This document shows, one piece after another, positions 1 through 10,803 of a stretch of 64,000 nucleotides of DNA. Source of the DNA: Aegilops tauschii subsp. strangulata (taxonomy: Eukaryota; Streptophyta; Magnoliopsida; Poales; Poaceae); contig NC_053037.3 of the NCBI RefSeq assembly GCF_002575655.3, positions 253,365,135-253,429,134 on the forward strand. The letters run 5' to 3'. Each line of letters begins with the position of its first letter. Positions within the stretch are counted from its first letter, which is position 1. The position numbers and the translations under genes were made by a program. Under the pieces are notes generated by a model. That model was not told the DNA's origin. It was given only the letters and a program-made list of their open reading frames with translations, and did no database searches.

Positions 1-179
1 CCGGGTGCCCGGTCCCTGCCCCTCCAGCCGCTGGGCGCTGCCCCGGGTGCCCGGGCTTGAGGCCCCGGGTGCCCGGCCACCCCGCCCGCCAGCCTCCAGC
101 GCTCCTCCGGGTGCCCGGCCACCCTACAGCCGCCCCTTGAGCAGGACGGGTGCCCGACCCACGTTGCCCGGGTGCCCGG
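1..179. repeat. Palindrome array CCGGGTGCCCGG in D LTR U3
   Basis: The 12-mer CCGGGTGCCCGG, palindromic except at its centre, begins at 1, 43, 65, 107 and 168, with a degenerate copy at 146. The steps are 42, 22, 42, 39 and 22 bp, close to multiples of 21 bp or two helical turns. The array lies just upstream of the TATA box. Families C2 and C3 carry a sister motif, CCGGACATCCGG, in the same place. Confidence 0.8.
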
Positions 180-247
180 ATCCCTTCGGTCCATCCGCGT
201 GTTTTTGGCCTTTGTACCCCCTTTCTTAACTTGTTTCGTCCCAAAAC

Positions 248-254
248 TATATAA
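248..254 (+). promoter_or_regulatory. TATA box of D LTR
   Basis: TATATAA lies 69 bp after the last palindrome of the U3 array and about 360 bp before the LTR end. It is the probable U3 promoter. Confidence 0.6.
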
Positions 255-612
255 GGGCATCCCCTAGGTCATTTGTAGGGTTAACAAAGTATTTTAGAAC
301 ACAAAGAGGGCTTTGCTCATCTTCCTCGTCTTGGAGATCTAGACCTCCTCTTGGAGTAGCTCCTCTTGGAGATCAAGCCCTCCTTCTTGGGGAAGATCCT
401 CTTGGATTCAAGACCTCACCTAGTGGGAAGAACTTTACCCTAGTGCTATTTTCCTTGAATTGTTCATGTAATCTTGTGGATCTCTTGTGTGCCACTCAAG
501 TGGATGTGATATCTGGGTTTGTTTGAGTGATTTGTGCCTTCTGTTCTTGAGTGTTCTTCCTCCTTTTCCCCCTCCAAGTGTGAAAAGATCCCCTCTAGGG
601 TTTCACCCTACA

Positions 613-1127
613 ACAAGAACTCTATGCAGGCCCGATAGGTGTGCTCTTGACAGATAATGGTGGTTGTGCCTGCTTCCTTATATCACGACTGGATGTAACA
701 GCTGATGGAGGTGTCGGTGCAGTAGAATGTGTGTAAGTAGAGGATGCACGCGGTGTCCATGATGAAGGTCGACCTGCAGAAAAGTTAGTCCGCGCCAATG
801 CCCGTCGATCCTGCACTTCACGTTCAGCTTTACAAGCAAGATGGAATAAACGAGTGATATTATTATACTCCTTATACTCTAGAATGGTCTGAATCTCTCT
901 ATTTAATCCACCAATAAAACGTGCAAGCATAGCTTCATTCTCCTCAACAATACCACATCTAATCATGCCAGTTTGTAATTCCTGATAATATTCTTCTACA
1001 GAATTTTTTCCTTGTCTTAAACGCTGCAAGTTTTGAAGCAATTCACGTTCATAATATGGTGGAACCCAACAAGTACGCATAGCAGTTTTCAAAGCAGCCC
1101 AAGTAGCTGGAATAGGATATAATCTAC
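613..1127 (-). pseudogene. A0 gag, C-terminal part
   Basis: The minus strand encodes the second half of a family A gag: a Retrotrans_gag-type helical region (PPYYERELLQ, then a YYQEL stretch) followed by the Ser/Pro/Thr-rich linker that precedes the zinc knuckle in intact copies. The zinc knuckle itself is cut off by the D LTR at 612. The N-terminal half continues at 14511-15189 across the B2 insertion. The last five bases (1123-1127, TCTAC) are one copy of the B2 TSD. It is a fragment of a capsid gene and not expected to be functional. Confidence 0.85.
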
Positions 1128-1230
1128 TGATAGAGGCGGGGTGTCCCGATCTTTCGATGAGATAATAACTATCGATTTGTGGAGACGACTTTGACGATCC
1201 GACTACAAACGTGCACTACGTTGTGCCTTA
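1128..1230 (-). repeat. B2 3' LTR remnant (last 103 bp)
   Basis: It begins TGATAGAGG and matches the terminal U5 end of B LTRs such as 15452-15555. At about 1230 it switches within the short shared word CCT(T/A)AGC to a plus-strand A LTR. This looks like an illegitimate-recombination junction. Confidence 0.8.
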
Positions 1231-1956
1231 GCTTTGAGAAGGATGAACATTGGAGCATGAACAAGCATGGAGATGATGGCATGCGCATGGGGGACAAGAA
1301 CGGAGTTACAAGTGATGATTTCAGGACGTTGAAGCCACCATAATGCGTGCATGAAGCCTTGGACGAAATATACAAGATGCTACTTCATAACTTTCGTCCA
1401 GAGGCTATTCTAGGTGCTGCGTCACCTTATTATTGGGCCAGGCCCATATAATTTCGAAATACTTGAGTATAGGCTATTTTTAGAGTCCGTATGTGTGGGG
1501 AAACAAGAGATAGGGTTGGTTTCGGACCCCTTCCCCAAGGGCCACGAAATTCCCCCCTCTTCCTCCATATATACAGCCCTTAGGGCGTCCTTTAGACTTT
1601 GGGTTTTGTTTAGATTAAAAGTTCGCCATAGCTGCAACTTCGCGTACTTCGTTTGTGTTCAACGACTAGACAAAGGCGTCACAGAACCCCACCTTGTTCA
1701 ATAAAGCTTTCATCTTATATTCGCAATATCCAGATTGCAATCTCAGTTTCTTGCTTGTTCTTCGTTTGCTCGCAGGAAACAGACCCTCGTGGTCAGGTTG
1801 ATCGTGATCCGGCGTGGTCAATAACCTCTCGGAGTTGGTTTAGCGATTGCTAAGGCGCGACGTCCTCGCACGTTCGTAGTCGGATCGTCAAAGTCGACTT
1901 CCATCAAAGCGATATCCATCATCTCATCGAAAGACGGAACACCTTTGCCTCTATCA
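1231..1956 (+). repeat. A1 5' LTR (LTR1), 5'-truncated
   Basis: It starts inside U3 at GCTTTGAGAAGG and lacks about 190 bp of the LTR start. It keeps TATATA (1568-1573), AATAAA (1700-1705) and the end CCTCTATCA, followed directly by the primer site. Confidence 0.85.
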
Positions 1957-3169
1957 AGTGGTATCAGATTTCCAGGTTGCTCGGTGAGATTTTACAGTTT
2001 TTCGTAGTTTAGATCGAGTATGTTCTTCATACCTACAGTCCATGAAAAAGCCACAAAAAAATTAGGGTTAGTTCAGTATATCCGAACCAATCTGAGCCTT
2101 TGCATACTCTTTTTAGGGTTTTTGCTTTGTTGAATTTGCGGTTGCATCGTCGTGTCAAGTAGCTAGTCTTAGACTCTAGTCTTTTAGAGTTTCGAGTTTT
2201 GGTCATAAGTTGTCATGACGCCACCGCACCATCATCATCGCCTTGCCATCTACCACTATTGCTTATCCGCCACCGCTCTGAATCCGTATCCATATACCAC
2301 CACGAATCCGTATCCATATATCACCACCGATCCGTATCCATATACCACCACCGCAACCATATACCACCACCGCTGCCATATCCTACCACCATATATCCAC
2401 CACCAATCCGAGTTCTTTTCATATTCGGTTTGTTTTAGAGATCCATCTATTTTCCGTTTCGTGTTTCCTTGCCTGAGTAGGTCTCGGAAAAAAAGTCTGG
2501 AGACCCCGGGAAGTTTTTAGGCCAAAATTTCGGCAACCAAAAATATTTTTCCCTATCCTATTTTTAGGTCCCGGGGAGTGTTTTGAGACACTCGCCATCA
2601 GTGATTTTTTGTCGCACTTTTTCGTCGTCGCTGCCCTGATTTCCGAAAAAAAATAGTCAAAAAAATTTTGTGCCCATCCTGTCAGTTTGACCTGGGAAGA
2701 GTTTTGAGACACTCGCCATTATAGTGATTTTTCGCAAAAAAAAGGAGCGCAAAGAAAAAGAGAGCGAAAAAAAAATTTGTGCTCTTGTTTACGTGCAGCG
2801 CCGTGATTTTGTTAGTGTTCTAGGCTCGCGTCTCTAGCACGGTCTAGCCTAGGACCAGCACAGTACCATCGTTGAGCGTTTCTTCAACTTTGCATCTCTG
2901 AATTGATTATTGCTGACCATTTTTGCTACCATATTATAAGCCTTCCCAGCTCCACATACATCTACATCGTGCGCTTGACTCTCCCTGGTAATCGCTCTAT
3001 CCAAGCTTTGAGAGTTTTGACTACAACGGTTGCCGATCACCACCTGCTGCTGGGTAAGAACTGGTAAGAATTTGAGATTCGCTTGAAGGTTTTGTGAAAC
3101 ACCACCATCACCACCACTTCCTAGTAGTCTGCAGGATCATATTCTTTTGTGTTTCTATTGCTGCTAACT
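1957..3169 (+). other. A1 leader with primer-binding site
   Basis: The primer site TGGTATCAGA (1959-1968) is complementary to the 3' end of plant initiator tRNA(Met), three bases after the LTR. Then come a tandem repeat around CCATATACCACCAC (about 2285-2410), A-rich runs (2640-2790) and the conserved pre-gag block (about 2810-3095). No ORF of interest is present. Confidence 0.8.
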
Positions 3170-3503
3170 ATGGCAGGATCACAAGCCGATGAGACTGACT
3201 GGGAGAACATGACGAACAAGGAGTTGCATGATAAATTTCAGCAAATGATGAGTGGCCAGGTGGGAGATGTGCTAAACAGATTTGAAGAGGCTATGGAGAA
3301 GATAGATGCCGTGGAGAAGTCGTTCGAGACAAAGCTGGATAACAAGTTTACTGAATTACTCAAGCGTCTTCCCCAACCACCACCGGCTGCACATGTCGCA
3401 CCTCTACAACAACAACAACCACATCTCCAACGCCGCCTTCCAAATCAAGTGGGACGAGCACAGCGCGTTCCAATTGAGACTGGTCAAAATTCGGGTGCCA
3501 CTG
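3170..3503 (+). pseudogene. A1 gag, first 111 codons
   Basis: The N-terminus ([11 protein letters not shown]...) is nearly identical to A2 and A3. It holds the charged helical region and the start of the Q-rich linker, then is cut exactly at the TG of LTR2. I chose the ATG at 3170 because ATGGC is a good plant start context. Upstream in-frame codons are non-ATG. Confidence 0.85.
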
Positions 3504-4419
3504 TGATGAGGACATCAATACCATTGTTACACCCACAGCCCCTGCTGCTATACATACTGGACCAATTACTAGAGCTCGCGCACGCCAATTAAATTACCAG
3601 GTACTTTCGTTTCTTGCTAATGATTCTAATGCTCATGAGAATATGATGCTGCCTAAATTGGATACATTTGTTTTGCTTACAAATGAAGGGCCTAGCTTTG
3701 AGAAGGATGAACATTGGAGCAAGAACAAGCATGGAGATGATGGCATGCGCATGGGGGACCAGAACGGAGTTACAAGTGATGATTTCAGGACGTTGAAGCC
3801 ACCATAATGCATGCATGAAGCCTTGGACGAAATATACAAGAAACTACTTCATAACTTTCGTCCAGAGGCTATTCTAGGTGCTGCGTCACCTTATTATTGG
3901 GCCAGGCCCATGTAATTTCGAAATACTTGAGTATAGGCTATTTTTAGAGTCCGTATGTGTGGGGAAACAAGAGATAGGGTTGGTTTCGGACCCCTTCCCC
4001 AAGGGCCACGAAATTCCCCCCTCTTCCTCCATATATACAGCCTTAGGGCGTCGTTTAGACTTTGGGTTTTGTTTAGATTAAAAGTTCGCCATAGCTGCAA
4101 CTTCGCGTACTTCGTTTGTGTTCAACGACTAGACAAAGGCGTCACAGAACCCCACCTTGATCAATAAAGCTTTCATCTTATATTCGCAATATCCAGATTG
4201 CAATCTCAGTTTCTTGCTTGTTCTTCGTTTGCTCGCAAGAAAGAGACCCTCGTGGTCAGGTCGATCGTGCTCCGGCGTGGTCAATAACCTCTCGGAGTTG
4301 GTTTAGCGATTGCTAAGGCGCGACGTCCTCGCACGTTCGTAGTCGGATCGTCAAAGTCGACTTCCATCAAAGCGATATCCATCATCTCATCGAAAGACGG
4401 GACACCTTTGCCTCTATCA
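3504..4419 (+). repeat. LTR2: 5' LTR of A2
   Basis: It runs TGATGAGGAC...CCTCTATCA, 916 bp. It carries TATATA (4032-4037) and AATAAA (4163-4168). Against LTR3 I count about 19 differences by eye, roughly 2%. Its first part can be read as the C-terminal pol codons, as in the 3' LTR. Confidence 0.9.
4031..4168 (+). promoter_or_regulatory. A2 promoter and polyadenylation signals
   Basis: CATATATACAG (TATATA at 4032-4037) is the likely TATA box, and AATAAAG begins at 4163, about 130 bp downstream. The same pair and spacing recur in every complete A LTR (for example 11028 and 11160; 61193 and 61325), placing R between them. Confidence 0.65.
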
Positions 4420-4421
4420 AG

Positions 4422-4431
4422 TGGTATCAGA
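4422..4431 (+). other. A2 primer-binding site, initiator tRNA(Met)
   Basis: TGGTATCAGA starts three bases after the LTR end. It pairs with the 3' end of plant initiator tRNA(Met), the usual primer for minus-strand DNA synthesis in this class of element. Confidence 0.85.
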
Positions 4432-4748
4432 TTTCCAGGTTGCTCGGTGAGATTTTACAGTTTTTCGTAGTTTAGATCGAGTCTGTTCTTCATACCTACA
4501 GTCCACGAAAAAGCCACAAAAAAAAATTAGGGTTAGTTCATCATATCCGAACCAATCTGAGCCTTTGCATAATCTTTTTAGGGTTTTTGCTTTGTTGAAG
4601 TTGCGGTTGCATCGTCGTGTCAAGTTGCTGGTCTTAGAGTCTAGTCTTTTAGAGTTTCGAGTTCTGGTCATAAGTTGTCACGCCGCCGCCGCACCATCAT
4701 CATCGCCTTGCCATCTACCACCATTGCTTATCCGCCACCGCTCTGAAT

Positions 4749-4889
4749 CCGTATCTATATACCACCACCGATCCATATCCATATACCACCACCGATCCGT
4801 ATCCATATACCACCACCGCTACCATATACCACCACCGCTGCCATATACCACCACCGCTGCCATATCCTACCGCCATATATCCACCACCA
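4749..4889 (+). repeat. Tandem repeat in A2 leader (24-bp then 18-bp units)
   Basis: About three 24-bp units (CCATATACCACCACCGATCC plus GTAT) are followed by 18-bp units (CCATATACCACCACCGCT). Equivalent arrays of different copy number occur in A1 (2285-2410), A3 (55117-55240) and, on the minus strand, A0 (about 20610-20730). Confidence 0.8.
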
Positions 4890-5320
4890 ATCCGAGTTCT
4901 TTTCATATTCGGTTGGTTTTAGAGATCTATATATTTTCCGTTTCGTGTTTCCTTGCCTGAGTAGGTCTAAAAAAAAAAAAGAGTCTGGAGACCCCCGGGC
5001 AGTTTTTAGGCCAAAATTTCGGCAACCAAAAATATTTTTTCCCTATCCTATTTTTAGGCCCAGGGTAGTGTACACTCGCCATCATAGTGATTTTTTGTCG
5101 CACTTTTTCGTCGTCGCTGCCCTGATTTCCGAAAAAAATAGTGAAAACAATTTTGTGCCCATCCTGTCAGTTTGACCTGGGAAGAGTTTTGAGACACTCG
5201 CCATTATAGTGATTTTTCGCAAAAAAAGAGAAGCGCAAAAAAAAAGAGCGCGAAAAAAAAGAGCAAAAAAAAAATTCCAGAGTGTGCTATTCCCTTGTTT
5301 ACGTGCAGCGCCGTGATTTT

Positions 5321-5598
5321 GTTAGTGTTCTAGGCTCGTGTCTCTAGCACGGTCTAGCCTAGGACCAGCACAGTACCGTCGTTGAGCGTTTCTTCAACTT
5401 TGCATCTCTGAATTGATTATTGCAGACCATTTTTGCTACCATATTATAAGCCTTCCCAGCTCCACATACATCTACATCGTGCGTTTGACTCTCCCTGGTA
5501 ATCGCTCTATCCAAGCTTTGAGAGTTTTGACTACAACGGTTGCCGATCACCACCTGCTGCTGGGTAAGAACTGGTAAGAATTTGAGATTCGCTTGAAG
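5321..5598 (+). other. Conserved pre-gag leader block (A/B shared)
   Basis: The block runs from GTTCTAGGCTCG, past the palindrome-rich TCTAGCCTAGGACCAGCACA, to GAGATTCGCTT just before gag. It aligns over its whole length with B3 51931-52203, although the flanking leader and gag of B differ. Such selective conservation points to a cis-acting RNA role (dimerisation or packaging), which is my inference. Confidence 0.6.
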
Positions 5599-5679
5599 GT
5601 TTTGTGACACACCACCATCACCACCACTTCCTAGTAGTCTGCAGGATCATATTCTTTTGTGTTCGTATTGCTGCTAACT

Positions 5680-8600
5680 ATGGCAGGATCACAAGCCGAT
5701 GAGACTGATTGGGAGAACATGACGAACAAGGAGTTGCACGATAAATTTCAGCAAATGATGAGTGGCCAGGTGGGAGATGTGCTAAACAGATTTGAAGAGG
5801 CTATGGAGAAGATAGATGCCGTGGAGAAGTCGTTCGAGACAAAGCTGGATAACAAGTTTACTGAATTACTCAAGCGTCTTCCCCAACCACCACCGGCTGC
5901 ACATGTCGCACCTCTACAACAACAACAACCACATCTCCAACGCCGCCTTCCAAATCACGTGGGACGAGCACAGCGCGTTGCAATTGAGACTGGGCAAAAT
6001 TCGGGTGCCGCTGCACCTACTGTTGATGCTTCTTTGGCTCCTGCTACTGCGGAGGCTGAGGAGGATGACGATTATGCGGGCGATTATGAGGATGAGGTTG
6101 ATCAAAATCAGAACTACGTGCAGCCACCAGCACCACCACCAGCAGGTCGACCTCAGGTATATATTTGCAACGGTAGGCCGGCACCACCACCTCAGGTACG
6201 AGATCATGACCATCTCCCTAAACTGAAATTGAATATTCCACCATTTGAGGGTAGATATGTTCCTGATATATATCTTACTTGGGAGTTAGAAACTGAACAA
6301 CGATTTACATGTTTACAATATCCTGAGGAGAGACGTGTTCCTGCTGCTGTTTGTGCTTTCACTAGCTTTGCATGTGTTTGGTGGTCTGAACATTGTAGAT
6401 TATATCATGTTCCAGCTACTTGGGCTGCTTTGAAAACTGCTATGCGTACTCGTTGGGTTCCACCATATTATCAACGTGAATTACTTCAAAAATTGCAGCG
6501 CTTAAGACAAGGGAAAAATTCTGTAGAAGAATATTATCAGGAATTACAAACTGGCATGATTAGATGTGGTATTGTTGAGGAGAATGAAGCTATGCTTGCA
6601 CGTTTTATGGGTGGATTAAATAAAGAGATTCAGACCATTCTAGAGTATAAGGATTATAATAATATCACTCGTTTATTCCATCTTGCTTGTAAAGCTGAAC
6701 GTGAAGTGCAGGATCGACAGGCATTGGCGCGAACTAACTTTTCTGCAGGTCGACCTTCATCATGGACACCACGTGCATCCTCTACTTCCACTTCACCATC
6801 ACCTCCATCAGGTGCCACTTCCAGCCGTGATACAAGAAAGCAGGCACAACCACCACTCTCTGCCAAGAGCACACCTGCCGGGCCTGCGCAGAGCTCCGCT
6901 TCTTCCATGGCATCAACAGGACACACAAGTGATATTATTTGTCGTCGTTGTAAGGGAAGAGGACATTATGCGAGAGAATGCAAATCTCAGCGTGTAATGA
7001 TTGTTACTGAGGATGGTGGGTATGAGTCCGCTAGTGACTATGATGAGGAGACTTTGGCTCTTATTACACGTGAAGAACATGGTGGAGATGAGTCTGAAAA
7101 TGAGACGCAATACATGGCTCCTGAAGACGCTGACAGGTATGAATGTTTAGTTGCTCAACGTGTTTTGAGTGTGCAGGTCACACAAGCAGAGCAAAATCAG
7201 AGGCATAATTTGTTCCATACAAAGGGAGTTGTGAAGGAACGTTCTGTTCGCGTCATCATAGATGGAGGGAGCTGTAACAACTTGGCTAGCATGGAGATGG
7301 TGGAGAAGCTATCTCCCACCACAAAACCACATCCACATCCTCACTACATCCAATGGTTCAACAACTGCGGCAAGGTTAAGGTAACACGTACTGTTCGTGT
7401 GCATTTTAGTATCTCTACATATGCTGATTATGTTGATTGTGTTGTGGTACCCATGCAAGCATGTTCCTTATTACTTGGTAGACCATGGCAATTTGATAAA
7501 AATTCTGTACACCATGGTAGAAACAATCAGTATACTCTTGTTCATAAGGATAAAAATATTACTTTGCTTCCTATGACTCCTGATTCCATTTTGAAAGATG
7601 ACATTAATAGAGCTAATAAAGCAAAACAGGAGAAAAATAAGAGTGAAAATCAGATTGTGGCAAAAGAATTTGAGCAACAAATGAAACCTAATAATAAACC
7701 ATCTAGTGTTGTTTCTGAAATTAAATTGAAAAGTGCATGTTTACTTACCACAAAATCTGATATTGATGAGCTAGATTTCAGCAAATCTGTTTGCTATCCT
7801 TTTGTGTGCAAAGAGGCATTATTTTCATTCGAGGACGTGCCTTCCTCTTTGCCCCCTGCTGTCACTAACATTTTGCAGGAGTTCGCTGACGTCTTCCCAC
7901 AAGACGTGCCACCGGGATTACCACCTATTCGAGGGATTGAGCATCAAATTGACTTAATTCCCGGTGCATCGCTACCCAACCGTGCACCATACCGTACCAA
8001 TCCAGAGGAGACGAAGGAGATTATGCGTCAAGTACAGGAGCTGCTCGACAAAGGTTATATACGCGAATCTCTTAGTCCTTGTGCTGTTCCTATTATACTA
8101 GTGCCCAAAAAGGATGGTACGTCGCGTATGTGTGTTGATTGTAGAGGCATTAATAATATTACTATTCGTTATCGTCATCCTATTCCTAGGCTAGATGATA
8201 TGCTTGATGAATTGAGTGGCTCTACAATATTCTCCAAAGTTGATTTGCGTAGTGGATACCATCAAATTCGTATGAAATTGGGAGATGAATGGAAAACTGC
8301 ATTTAAAACTAAGTTTGGTTTATATGAGTGGTTAGTCATGCCTTTTGGGTTAACTAATGCACCTAGTACTTTCATGAGACTAATGAACGAAGTTTTACGT
8401 GCTTTCATTGGACGATTTGTGGTAGTCTATTTTGATGATATACTGATTTATAGCAAATCTTTGGAAGAACATTTGGAACATTTACGTGCTGTTTTTATTG
8501 CTCTACGTGATGCACGTTTGTTTGGTAACCTTAGGAAGTGCACCTTTTGCACCGACCGAGTATCTTTTCTTGGCTATGTTGTTACTCCACAGGGAATTGA

Positions 8601-10803
8601 AGTTGATAAAGCCAAGATTGAAGCTATTGAGAGTTGGCCGCAGCCCAAAACGGTCACACAAGTGCGGAGTTTTCTTGGACTCGCTGGTTTCTATAGGCGT
8701 TTTGTGAGAGATTTTAGCACCATTGCTGCACCTCTCAACGGGCTTACAAAGAAGGATGTGCCTTTTGTTTGGGGTACTGCACAGGAAGAAGCCTTCACGG
8801 TATTGAAAGCTAAGTTGACACATGCTCCTTTACTCCAACTTCCTGATTTTAATAAGACTTTTGAGCTTGAATGTGATGCTAGTGGAATTGGATTAGGAGG
8901 TGTGTTATTACAAGATGGTAAACCTGTTGCATACTTTTCTGAAAAATTGAGTGGGCCTAGTCTGAATTATTCTACTTATGATAAAGAACTATATGCTCTT
9001 GTTCGGACTTTAGAAACATGGCAACATTATTTATGGCCCAAAGAATTTGTTATACATTCTGATCATGAATCTTTGAAACATATTAAAAGTCAAGCTAAAC
9101 TGAATCGTAGACATGCTAAATGGGCTGAATTCATTGAAACTTTCCCTTATGTCATTAAACACAAGAAGGGTAAAGAAAATGTTATTGCTGATGCACTGTC
9201 TCGTCGCTATACTATGCTTTCCCAACTTGACTTCAAAATATTTGGTTTGGAGACCATCAAAGATCAATATGTGCATGATGCTGATTTTAAAGATGTTTTG
9301 CAGAATTGTAAAGAAGGAAGAACCTGGAACAAGTTTGTCGTTAATGATGGATTTGTGTTCCGTGCTAACAAGCTATGCATTCCAGCTAGCTCTCTTCGTC
9401 TTTTGTTGTTGCAGGAGGCGCATGGAGGAGGATTAATGGGACACTTTGGCGTGAAGAAGACGGAGGACGTACTTGCTACACATTTCTTTTGGCCAAAGAT
9501 GAGACGGGATGTTGAGTGTTTTGTTGCTCGCTGCACTACATGTCAAAAAGCTAAGTCACGAATCAATCCTCATGGTTTATATATGCCTTTGCCTGTACCT
9601 AGTGTTCCTTGGGAGGATATATCTATGGAATTTGTTTTAGGTTTACCTCAAACAAAGAAGGGGAGGGATAGCATAGTTGTTGTCGTGGATAGATTCTCAA
9701 AAATGGCACACTTTATACCATGTCATAAAAGCGATGATGCTGTTAATGTTGCTGATTTGTTCTTCCGTGAAATTATTCGTTTGCATGGTGTGCCAAATAC
9801 TATTGTTTCAGATCGTGATACTAAATTTCTTAGCCACTTTTGGAGATGTTTATGGGCTAAGCTGGGGACTAAACTGCTTTTTAGTACTACTTGTCACCCC
9901 CAAACTGATGGACAAACTGAAGTAGTCAATAGAACATTGTCTACTATGCTTAGGGTTGTTTTGAAGAATGATAAGAAAATGTGGGAAGAATGCTTGCCTC
10001 ATGTTGAGTTTGCTTATAATCGTTCATTGCATTCTACTACGAAGATGTGCCCTTTTGAAATTGTGTGTCGTTTCCTACCTCGTGCACCTATTGATTTGTT
10101 GCCTCTTCCATCTTCGGAGAAGGTTAATTTTGATGCTAAACAACGTGCTGAATTGATCTTAAAAATGCATGAGTTAACTAAGGAAAACATTGAGCGTATG
10201 AATGCTAAATATAAACTTGCTGGAGATAAGGGTAGAAAACATGTTGTGTTTGCACCTGGAGATCTTCTTTGGTTACATTTGTGTAAGGATTGATTTCCTG
10301 ATTTGCGCAAATCAAAGCTAATGCCACGTGCTGATGGTCCTTTTAAGGTGTTAGAGAAAATAAATGATAATGCATATAAACTTGAGCTGCCTGCAGATTT
10401 TGGGGTTAGTCCCACTTTTAACATTGCATATTTGAAGCCTTATTTGGGTGAGGGAGATGAGCTTCCGTCGAGGACGACTTCATTTCAAGAAGGGGAGGAT
10501 GATGTGGACATCAATACCATTGTTACACCCACAGCCCCTGCTGCTATACATACTGGACCAATTACTAGAGCTCGCGCACGCCAATTAAATTACCAGGTAC
10601 TTTCGTTTCTTGGTAATGATTCTAATGTTCATGAGAATATGATGCTGCCTAAATTGGATACATTTGTTTTGCTTACAAATGAAGGGCCTAGCTTTGAGAA
10701 GGATGAACGTTGGAGGAAGAACAAGCATGGAGATGATGGCATGCCCATGGGGGACAAGAACGGAGTTACAAGTGATGATTTCAGGACGTTGAAGCCACCA
10801 TAA
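5680..10803 (+). pseudogene. A2 gag-pol polyprotein, one premature stop
   Basis: This single 1,707-codon frame is broken only by TGA at 10291-10293 (codon 1538, where A3 and A5 have Arg). In order: gag with zinc knuckle CX2CX4HX4C (residues 421-434); protease DGGS (Asp 528); RT with VDL (Asp 855) and YFDD (917-920); RNase H with Asp 1066, Glu 1103 and Asp 1128; integrase HHCC (His 1248, 1255; Cys 1285, 1288) and D,D(35)E (1317, 1378, 1414); GPF module (1553-1555). The first integrase position is Glu (GAA 9628-9630) where other copies have Asp, a likely catalytic defect. The last 100 residues or so are encoded in LTR3. The ATG at 5680 has good context. Ty3/gypsy, probably chromovirus; no classical chromodomain is visible. 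Confidence 0.9.
10487..10499 (+). other. A2 polypurine tract
   Basis: AAGAAGGGGAGGA sits directly before the LTR3 start TGATGTGGAC, as expected for the plus-strand primer. It lies within the coding frame (QEGED). Confidence 0.9.

Larger units (their letters stand above)
1..612 (+). repeat. Family D LTR, 3' part (5' end outside window)
   Basis: This looks like the downstream part of a plus-strand LTR. A GC-rich U3 with palindromes (1-179) is followed by a TATA box (248-254), a CT-rich stretch with repeated CTCTTGGAG-like words (about 312-400), and an end in CACCCTACA. The ending and the U5 layout match the family C LTRs (C3 ends GCCCTACA at 62065), so D is probably a diverged C relative. No primer-binding site follows. 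The next bases are minus-strand family A gag, so this is a 3' LTR or solo LTR inserted in A0. The matching left TSD would be outside the window. Confidence 0.75.
4420..5679 (+). other. A2 leader (5' UTR)
   Basis: This 1.26-kb untranslated leader includes the primer site, a tandem repeat (4749-4889), homopolymer A runs with G/C interruptions (about 5100-5280), and the conserved block 5321-5598 shared with family B. No credible ORF. It should carry the packaging signals of the genomic RNA. Confidence 0.75.

Noticed and set aside
5659..5679. Upstream GTG or TTG starts for A and B gag (MF-LLLT leader)
   Set aside because: They are non-ATG codons. The downstream ATG is common to A and B copies and has a better plant context.
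5914..6213. Antisense ORFs opposite gag-pol (for example 5914-6213, 8503-8823, 10014-10424)
   Set aside because: They are shadows of the sense frame, low-complexity or Ile/Leu-rich, and without homologous motifs or start context.
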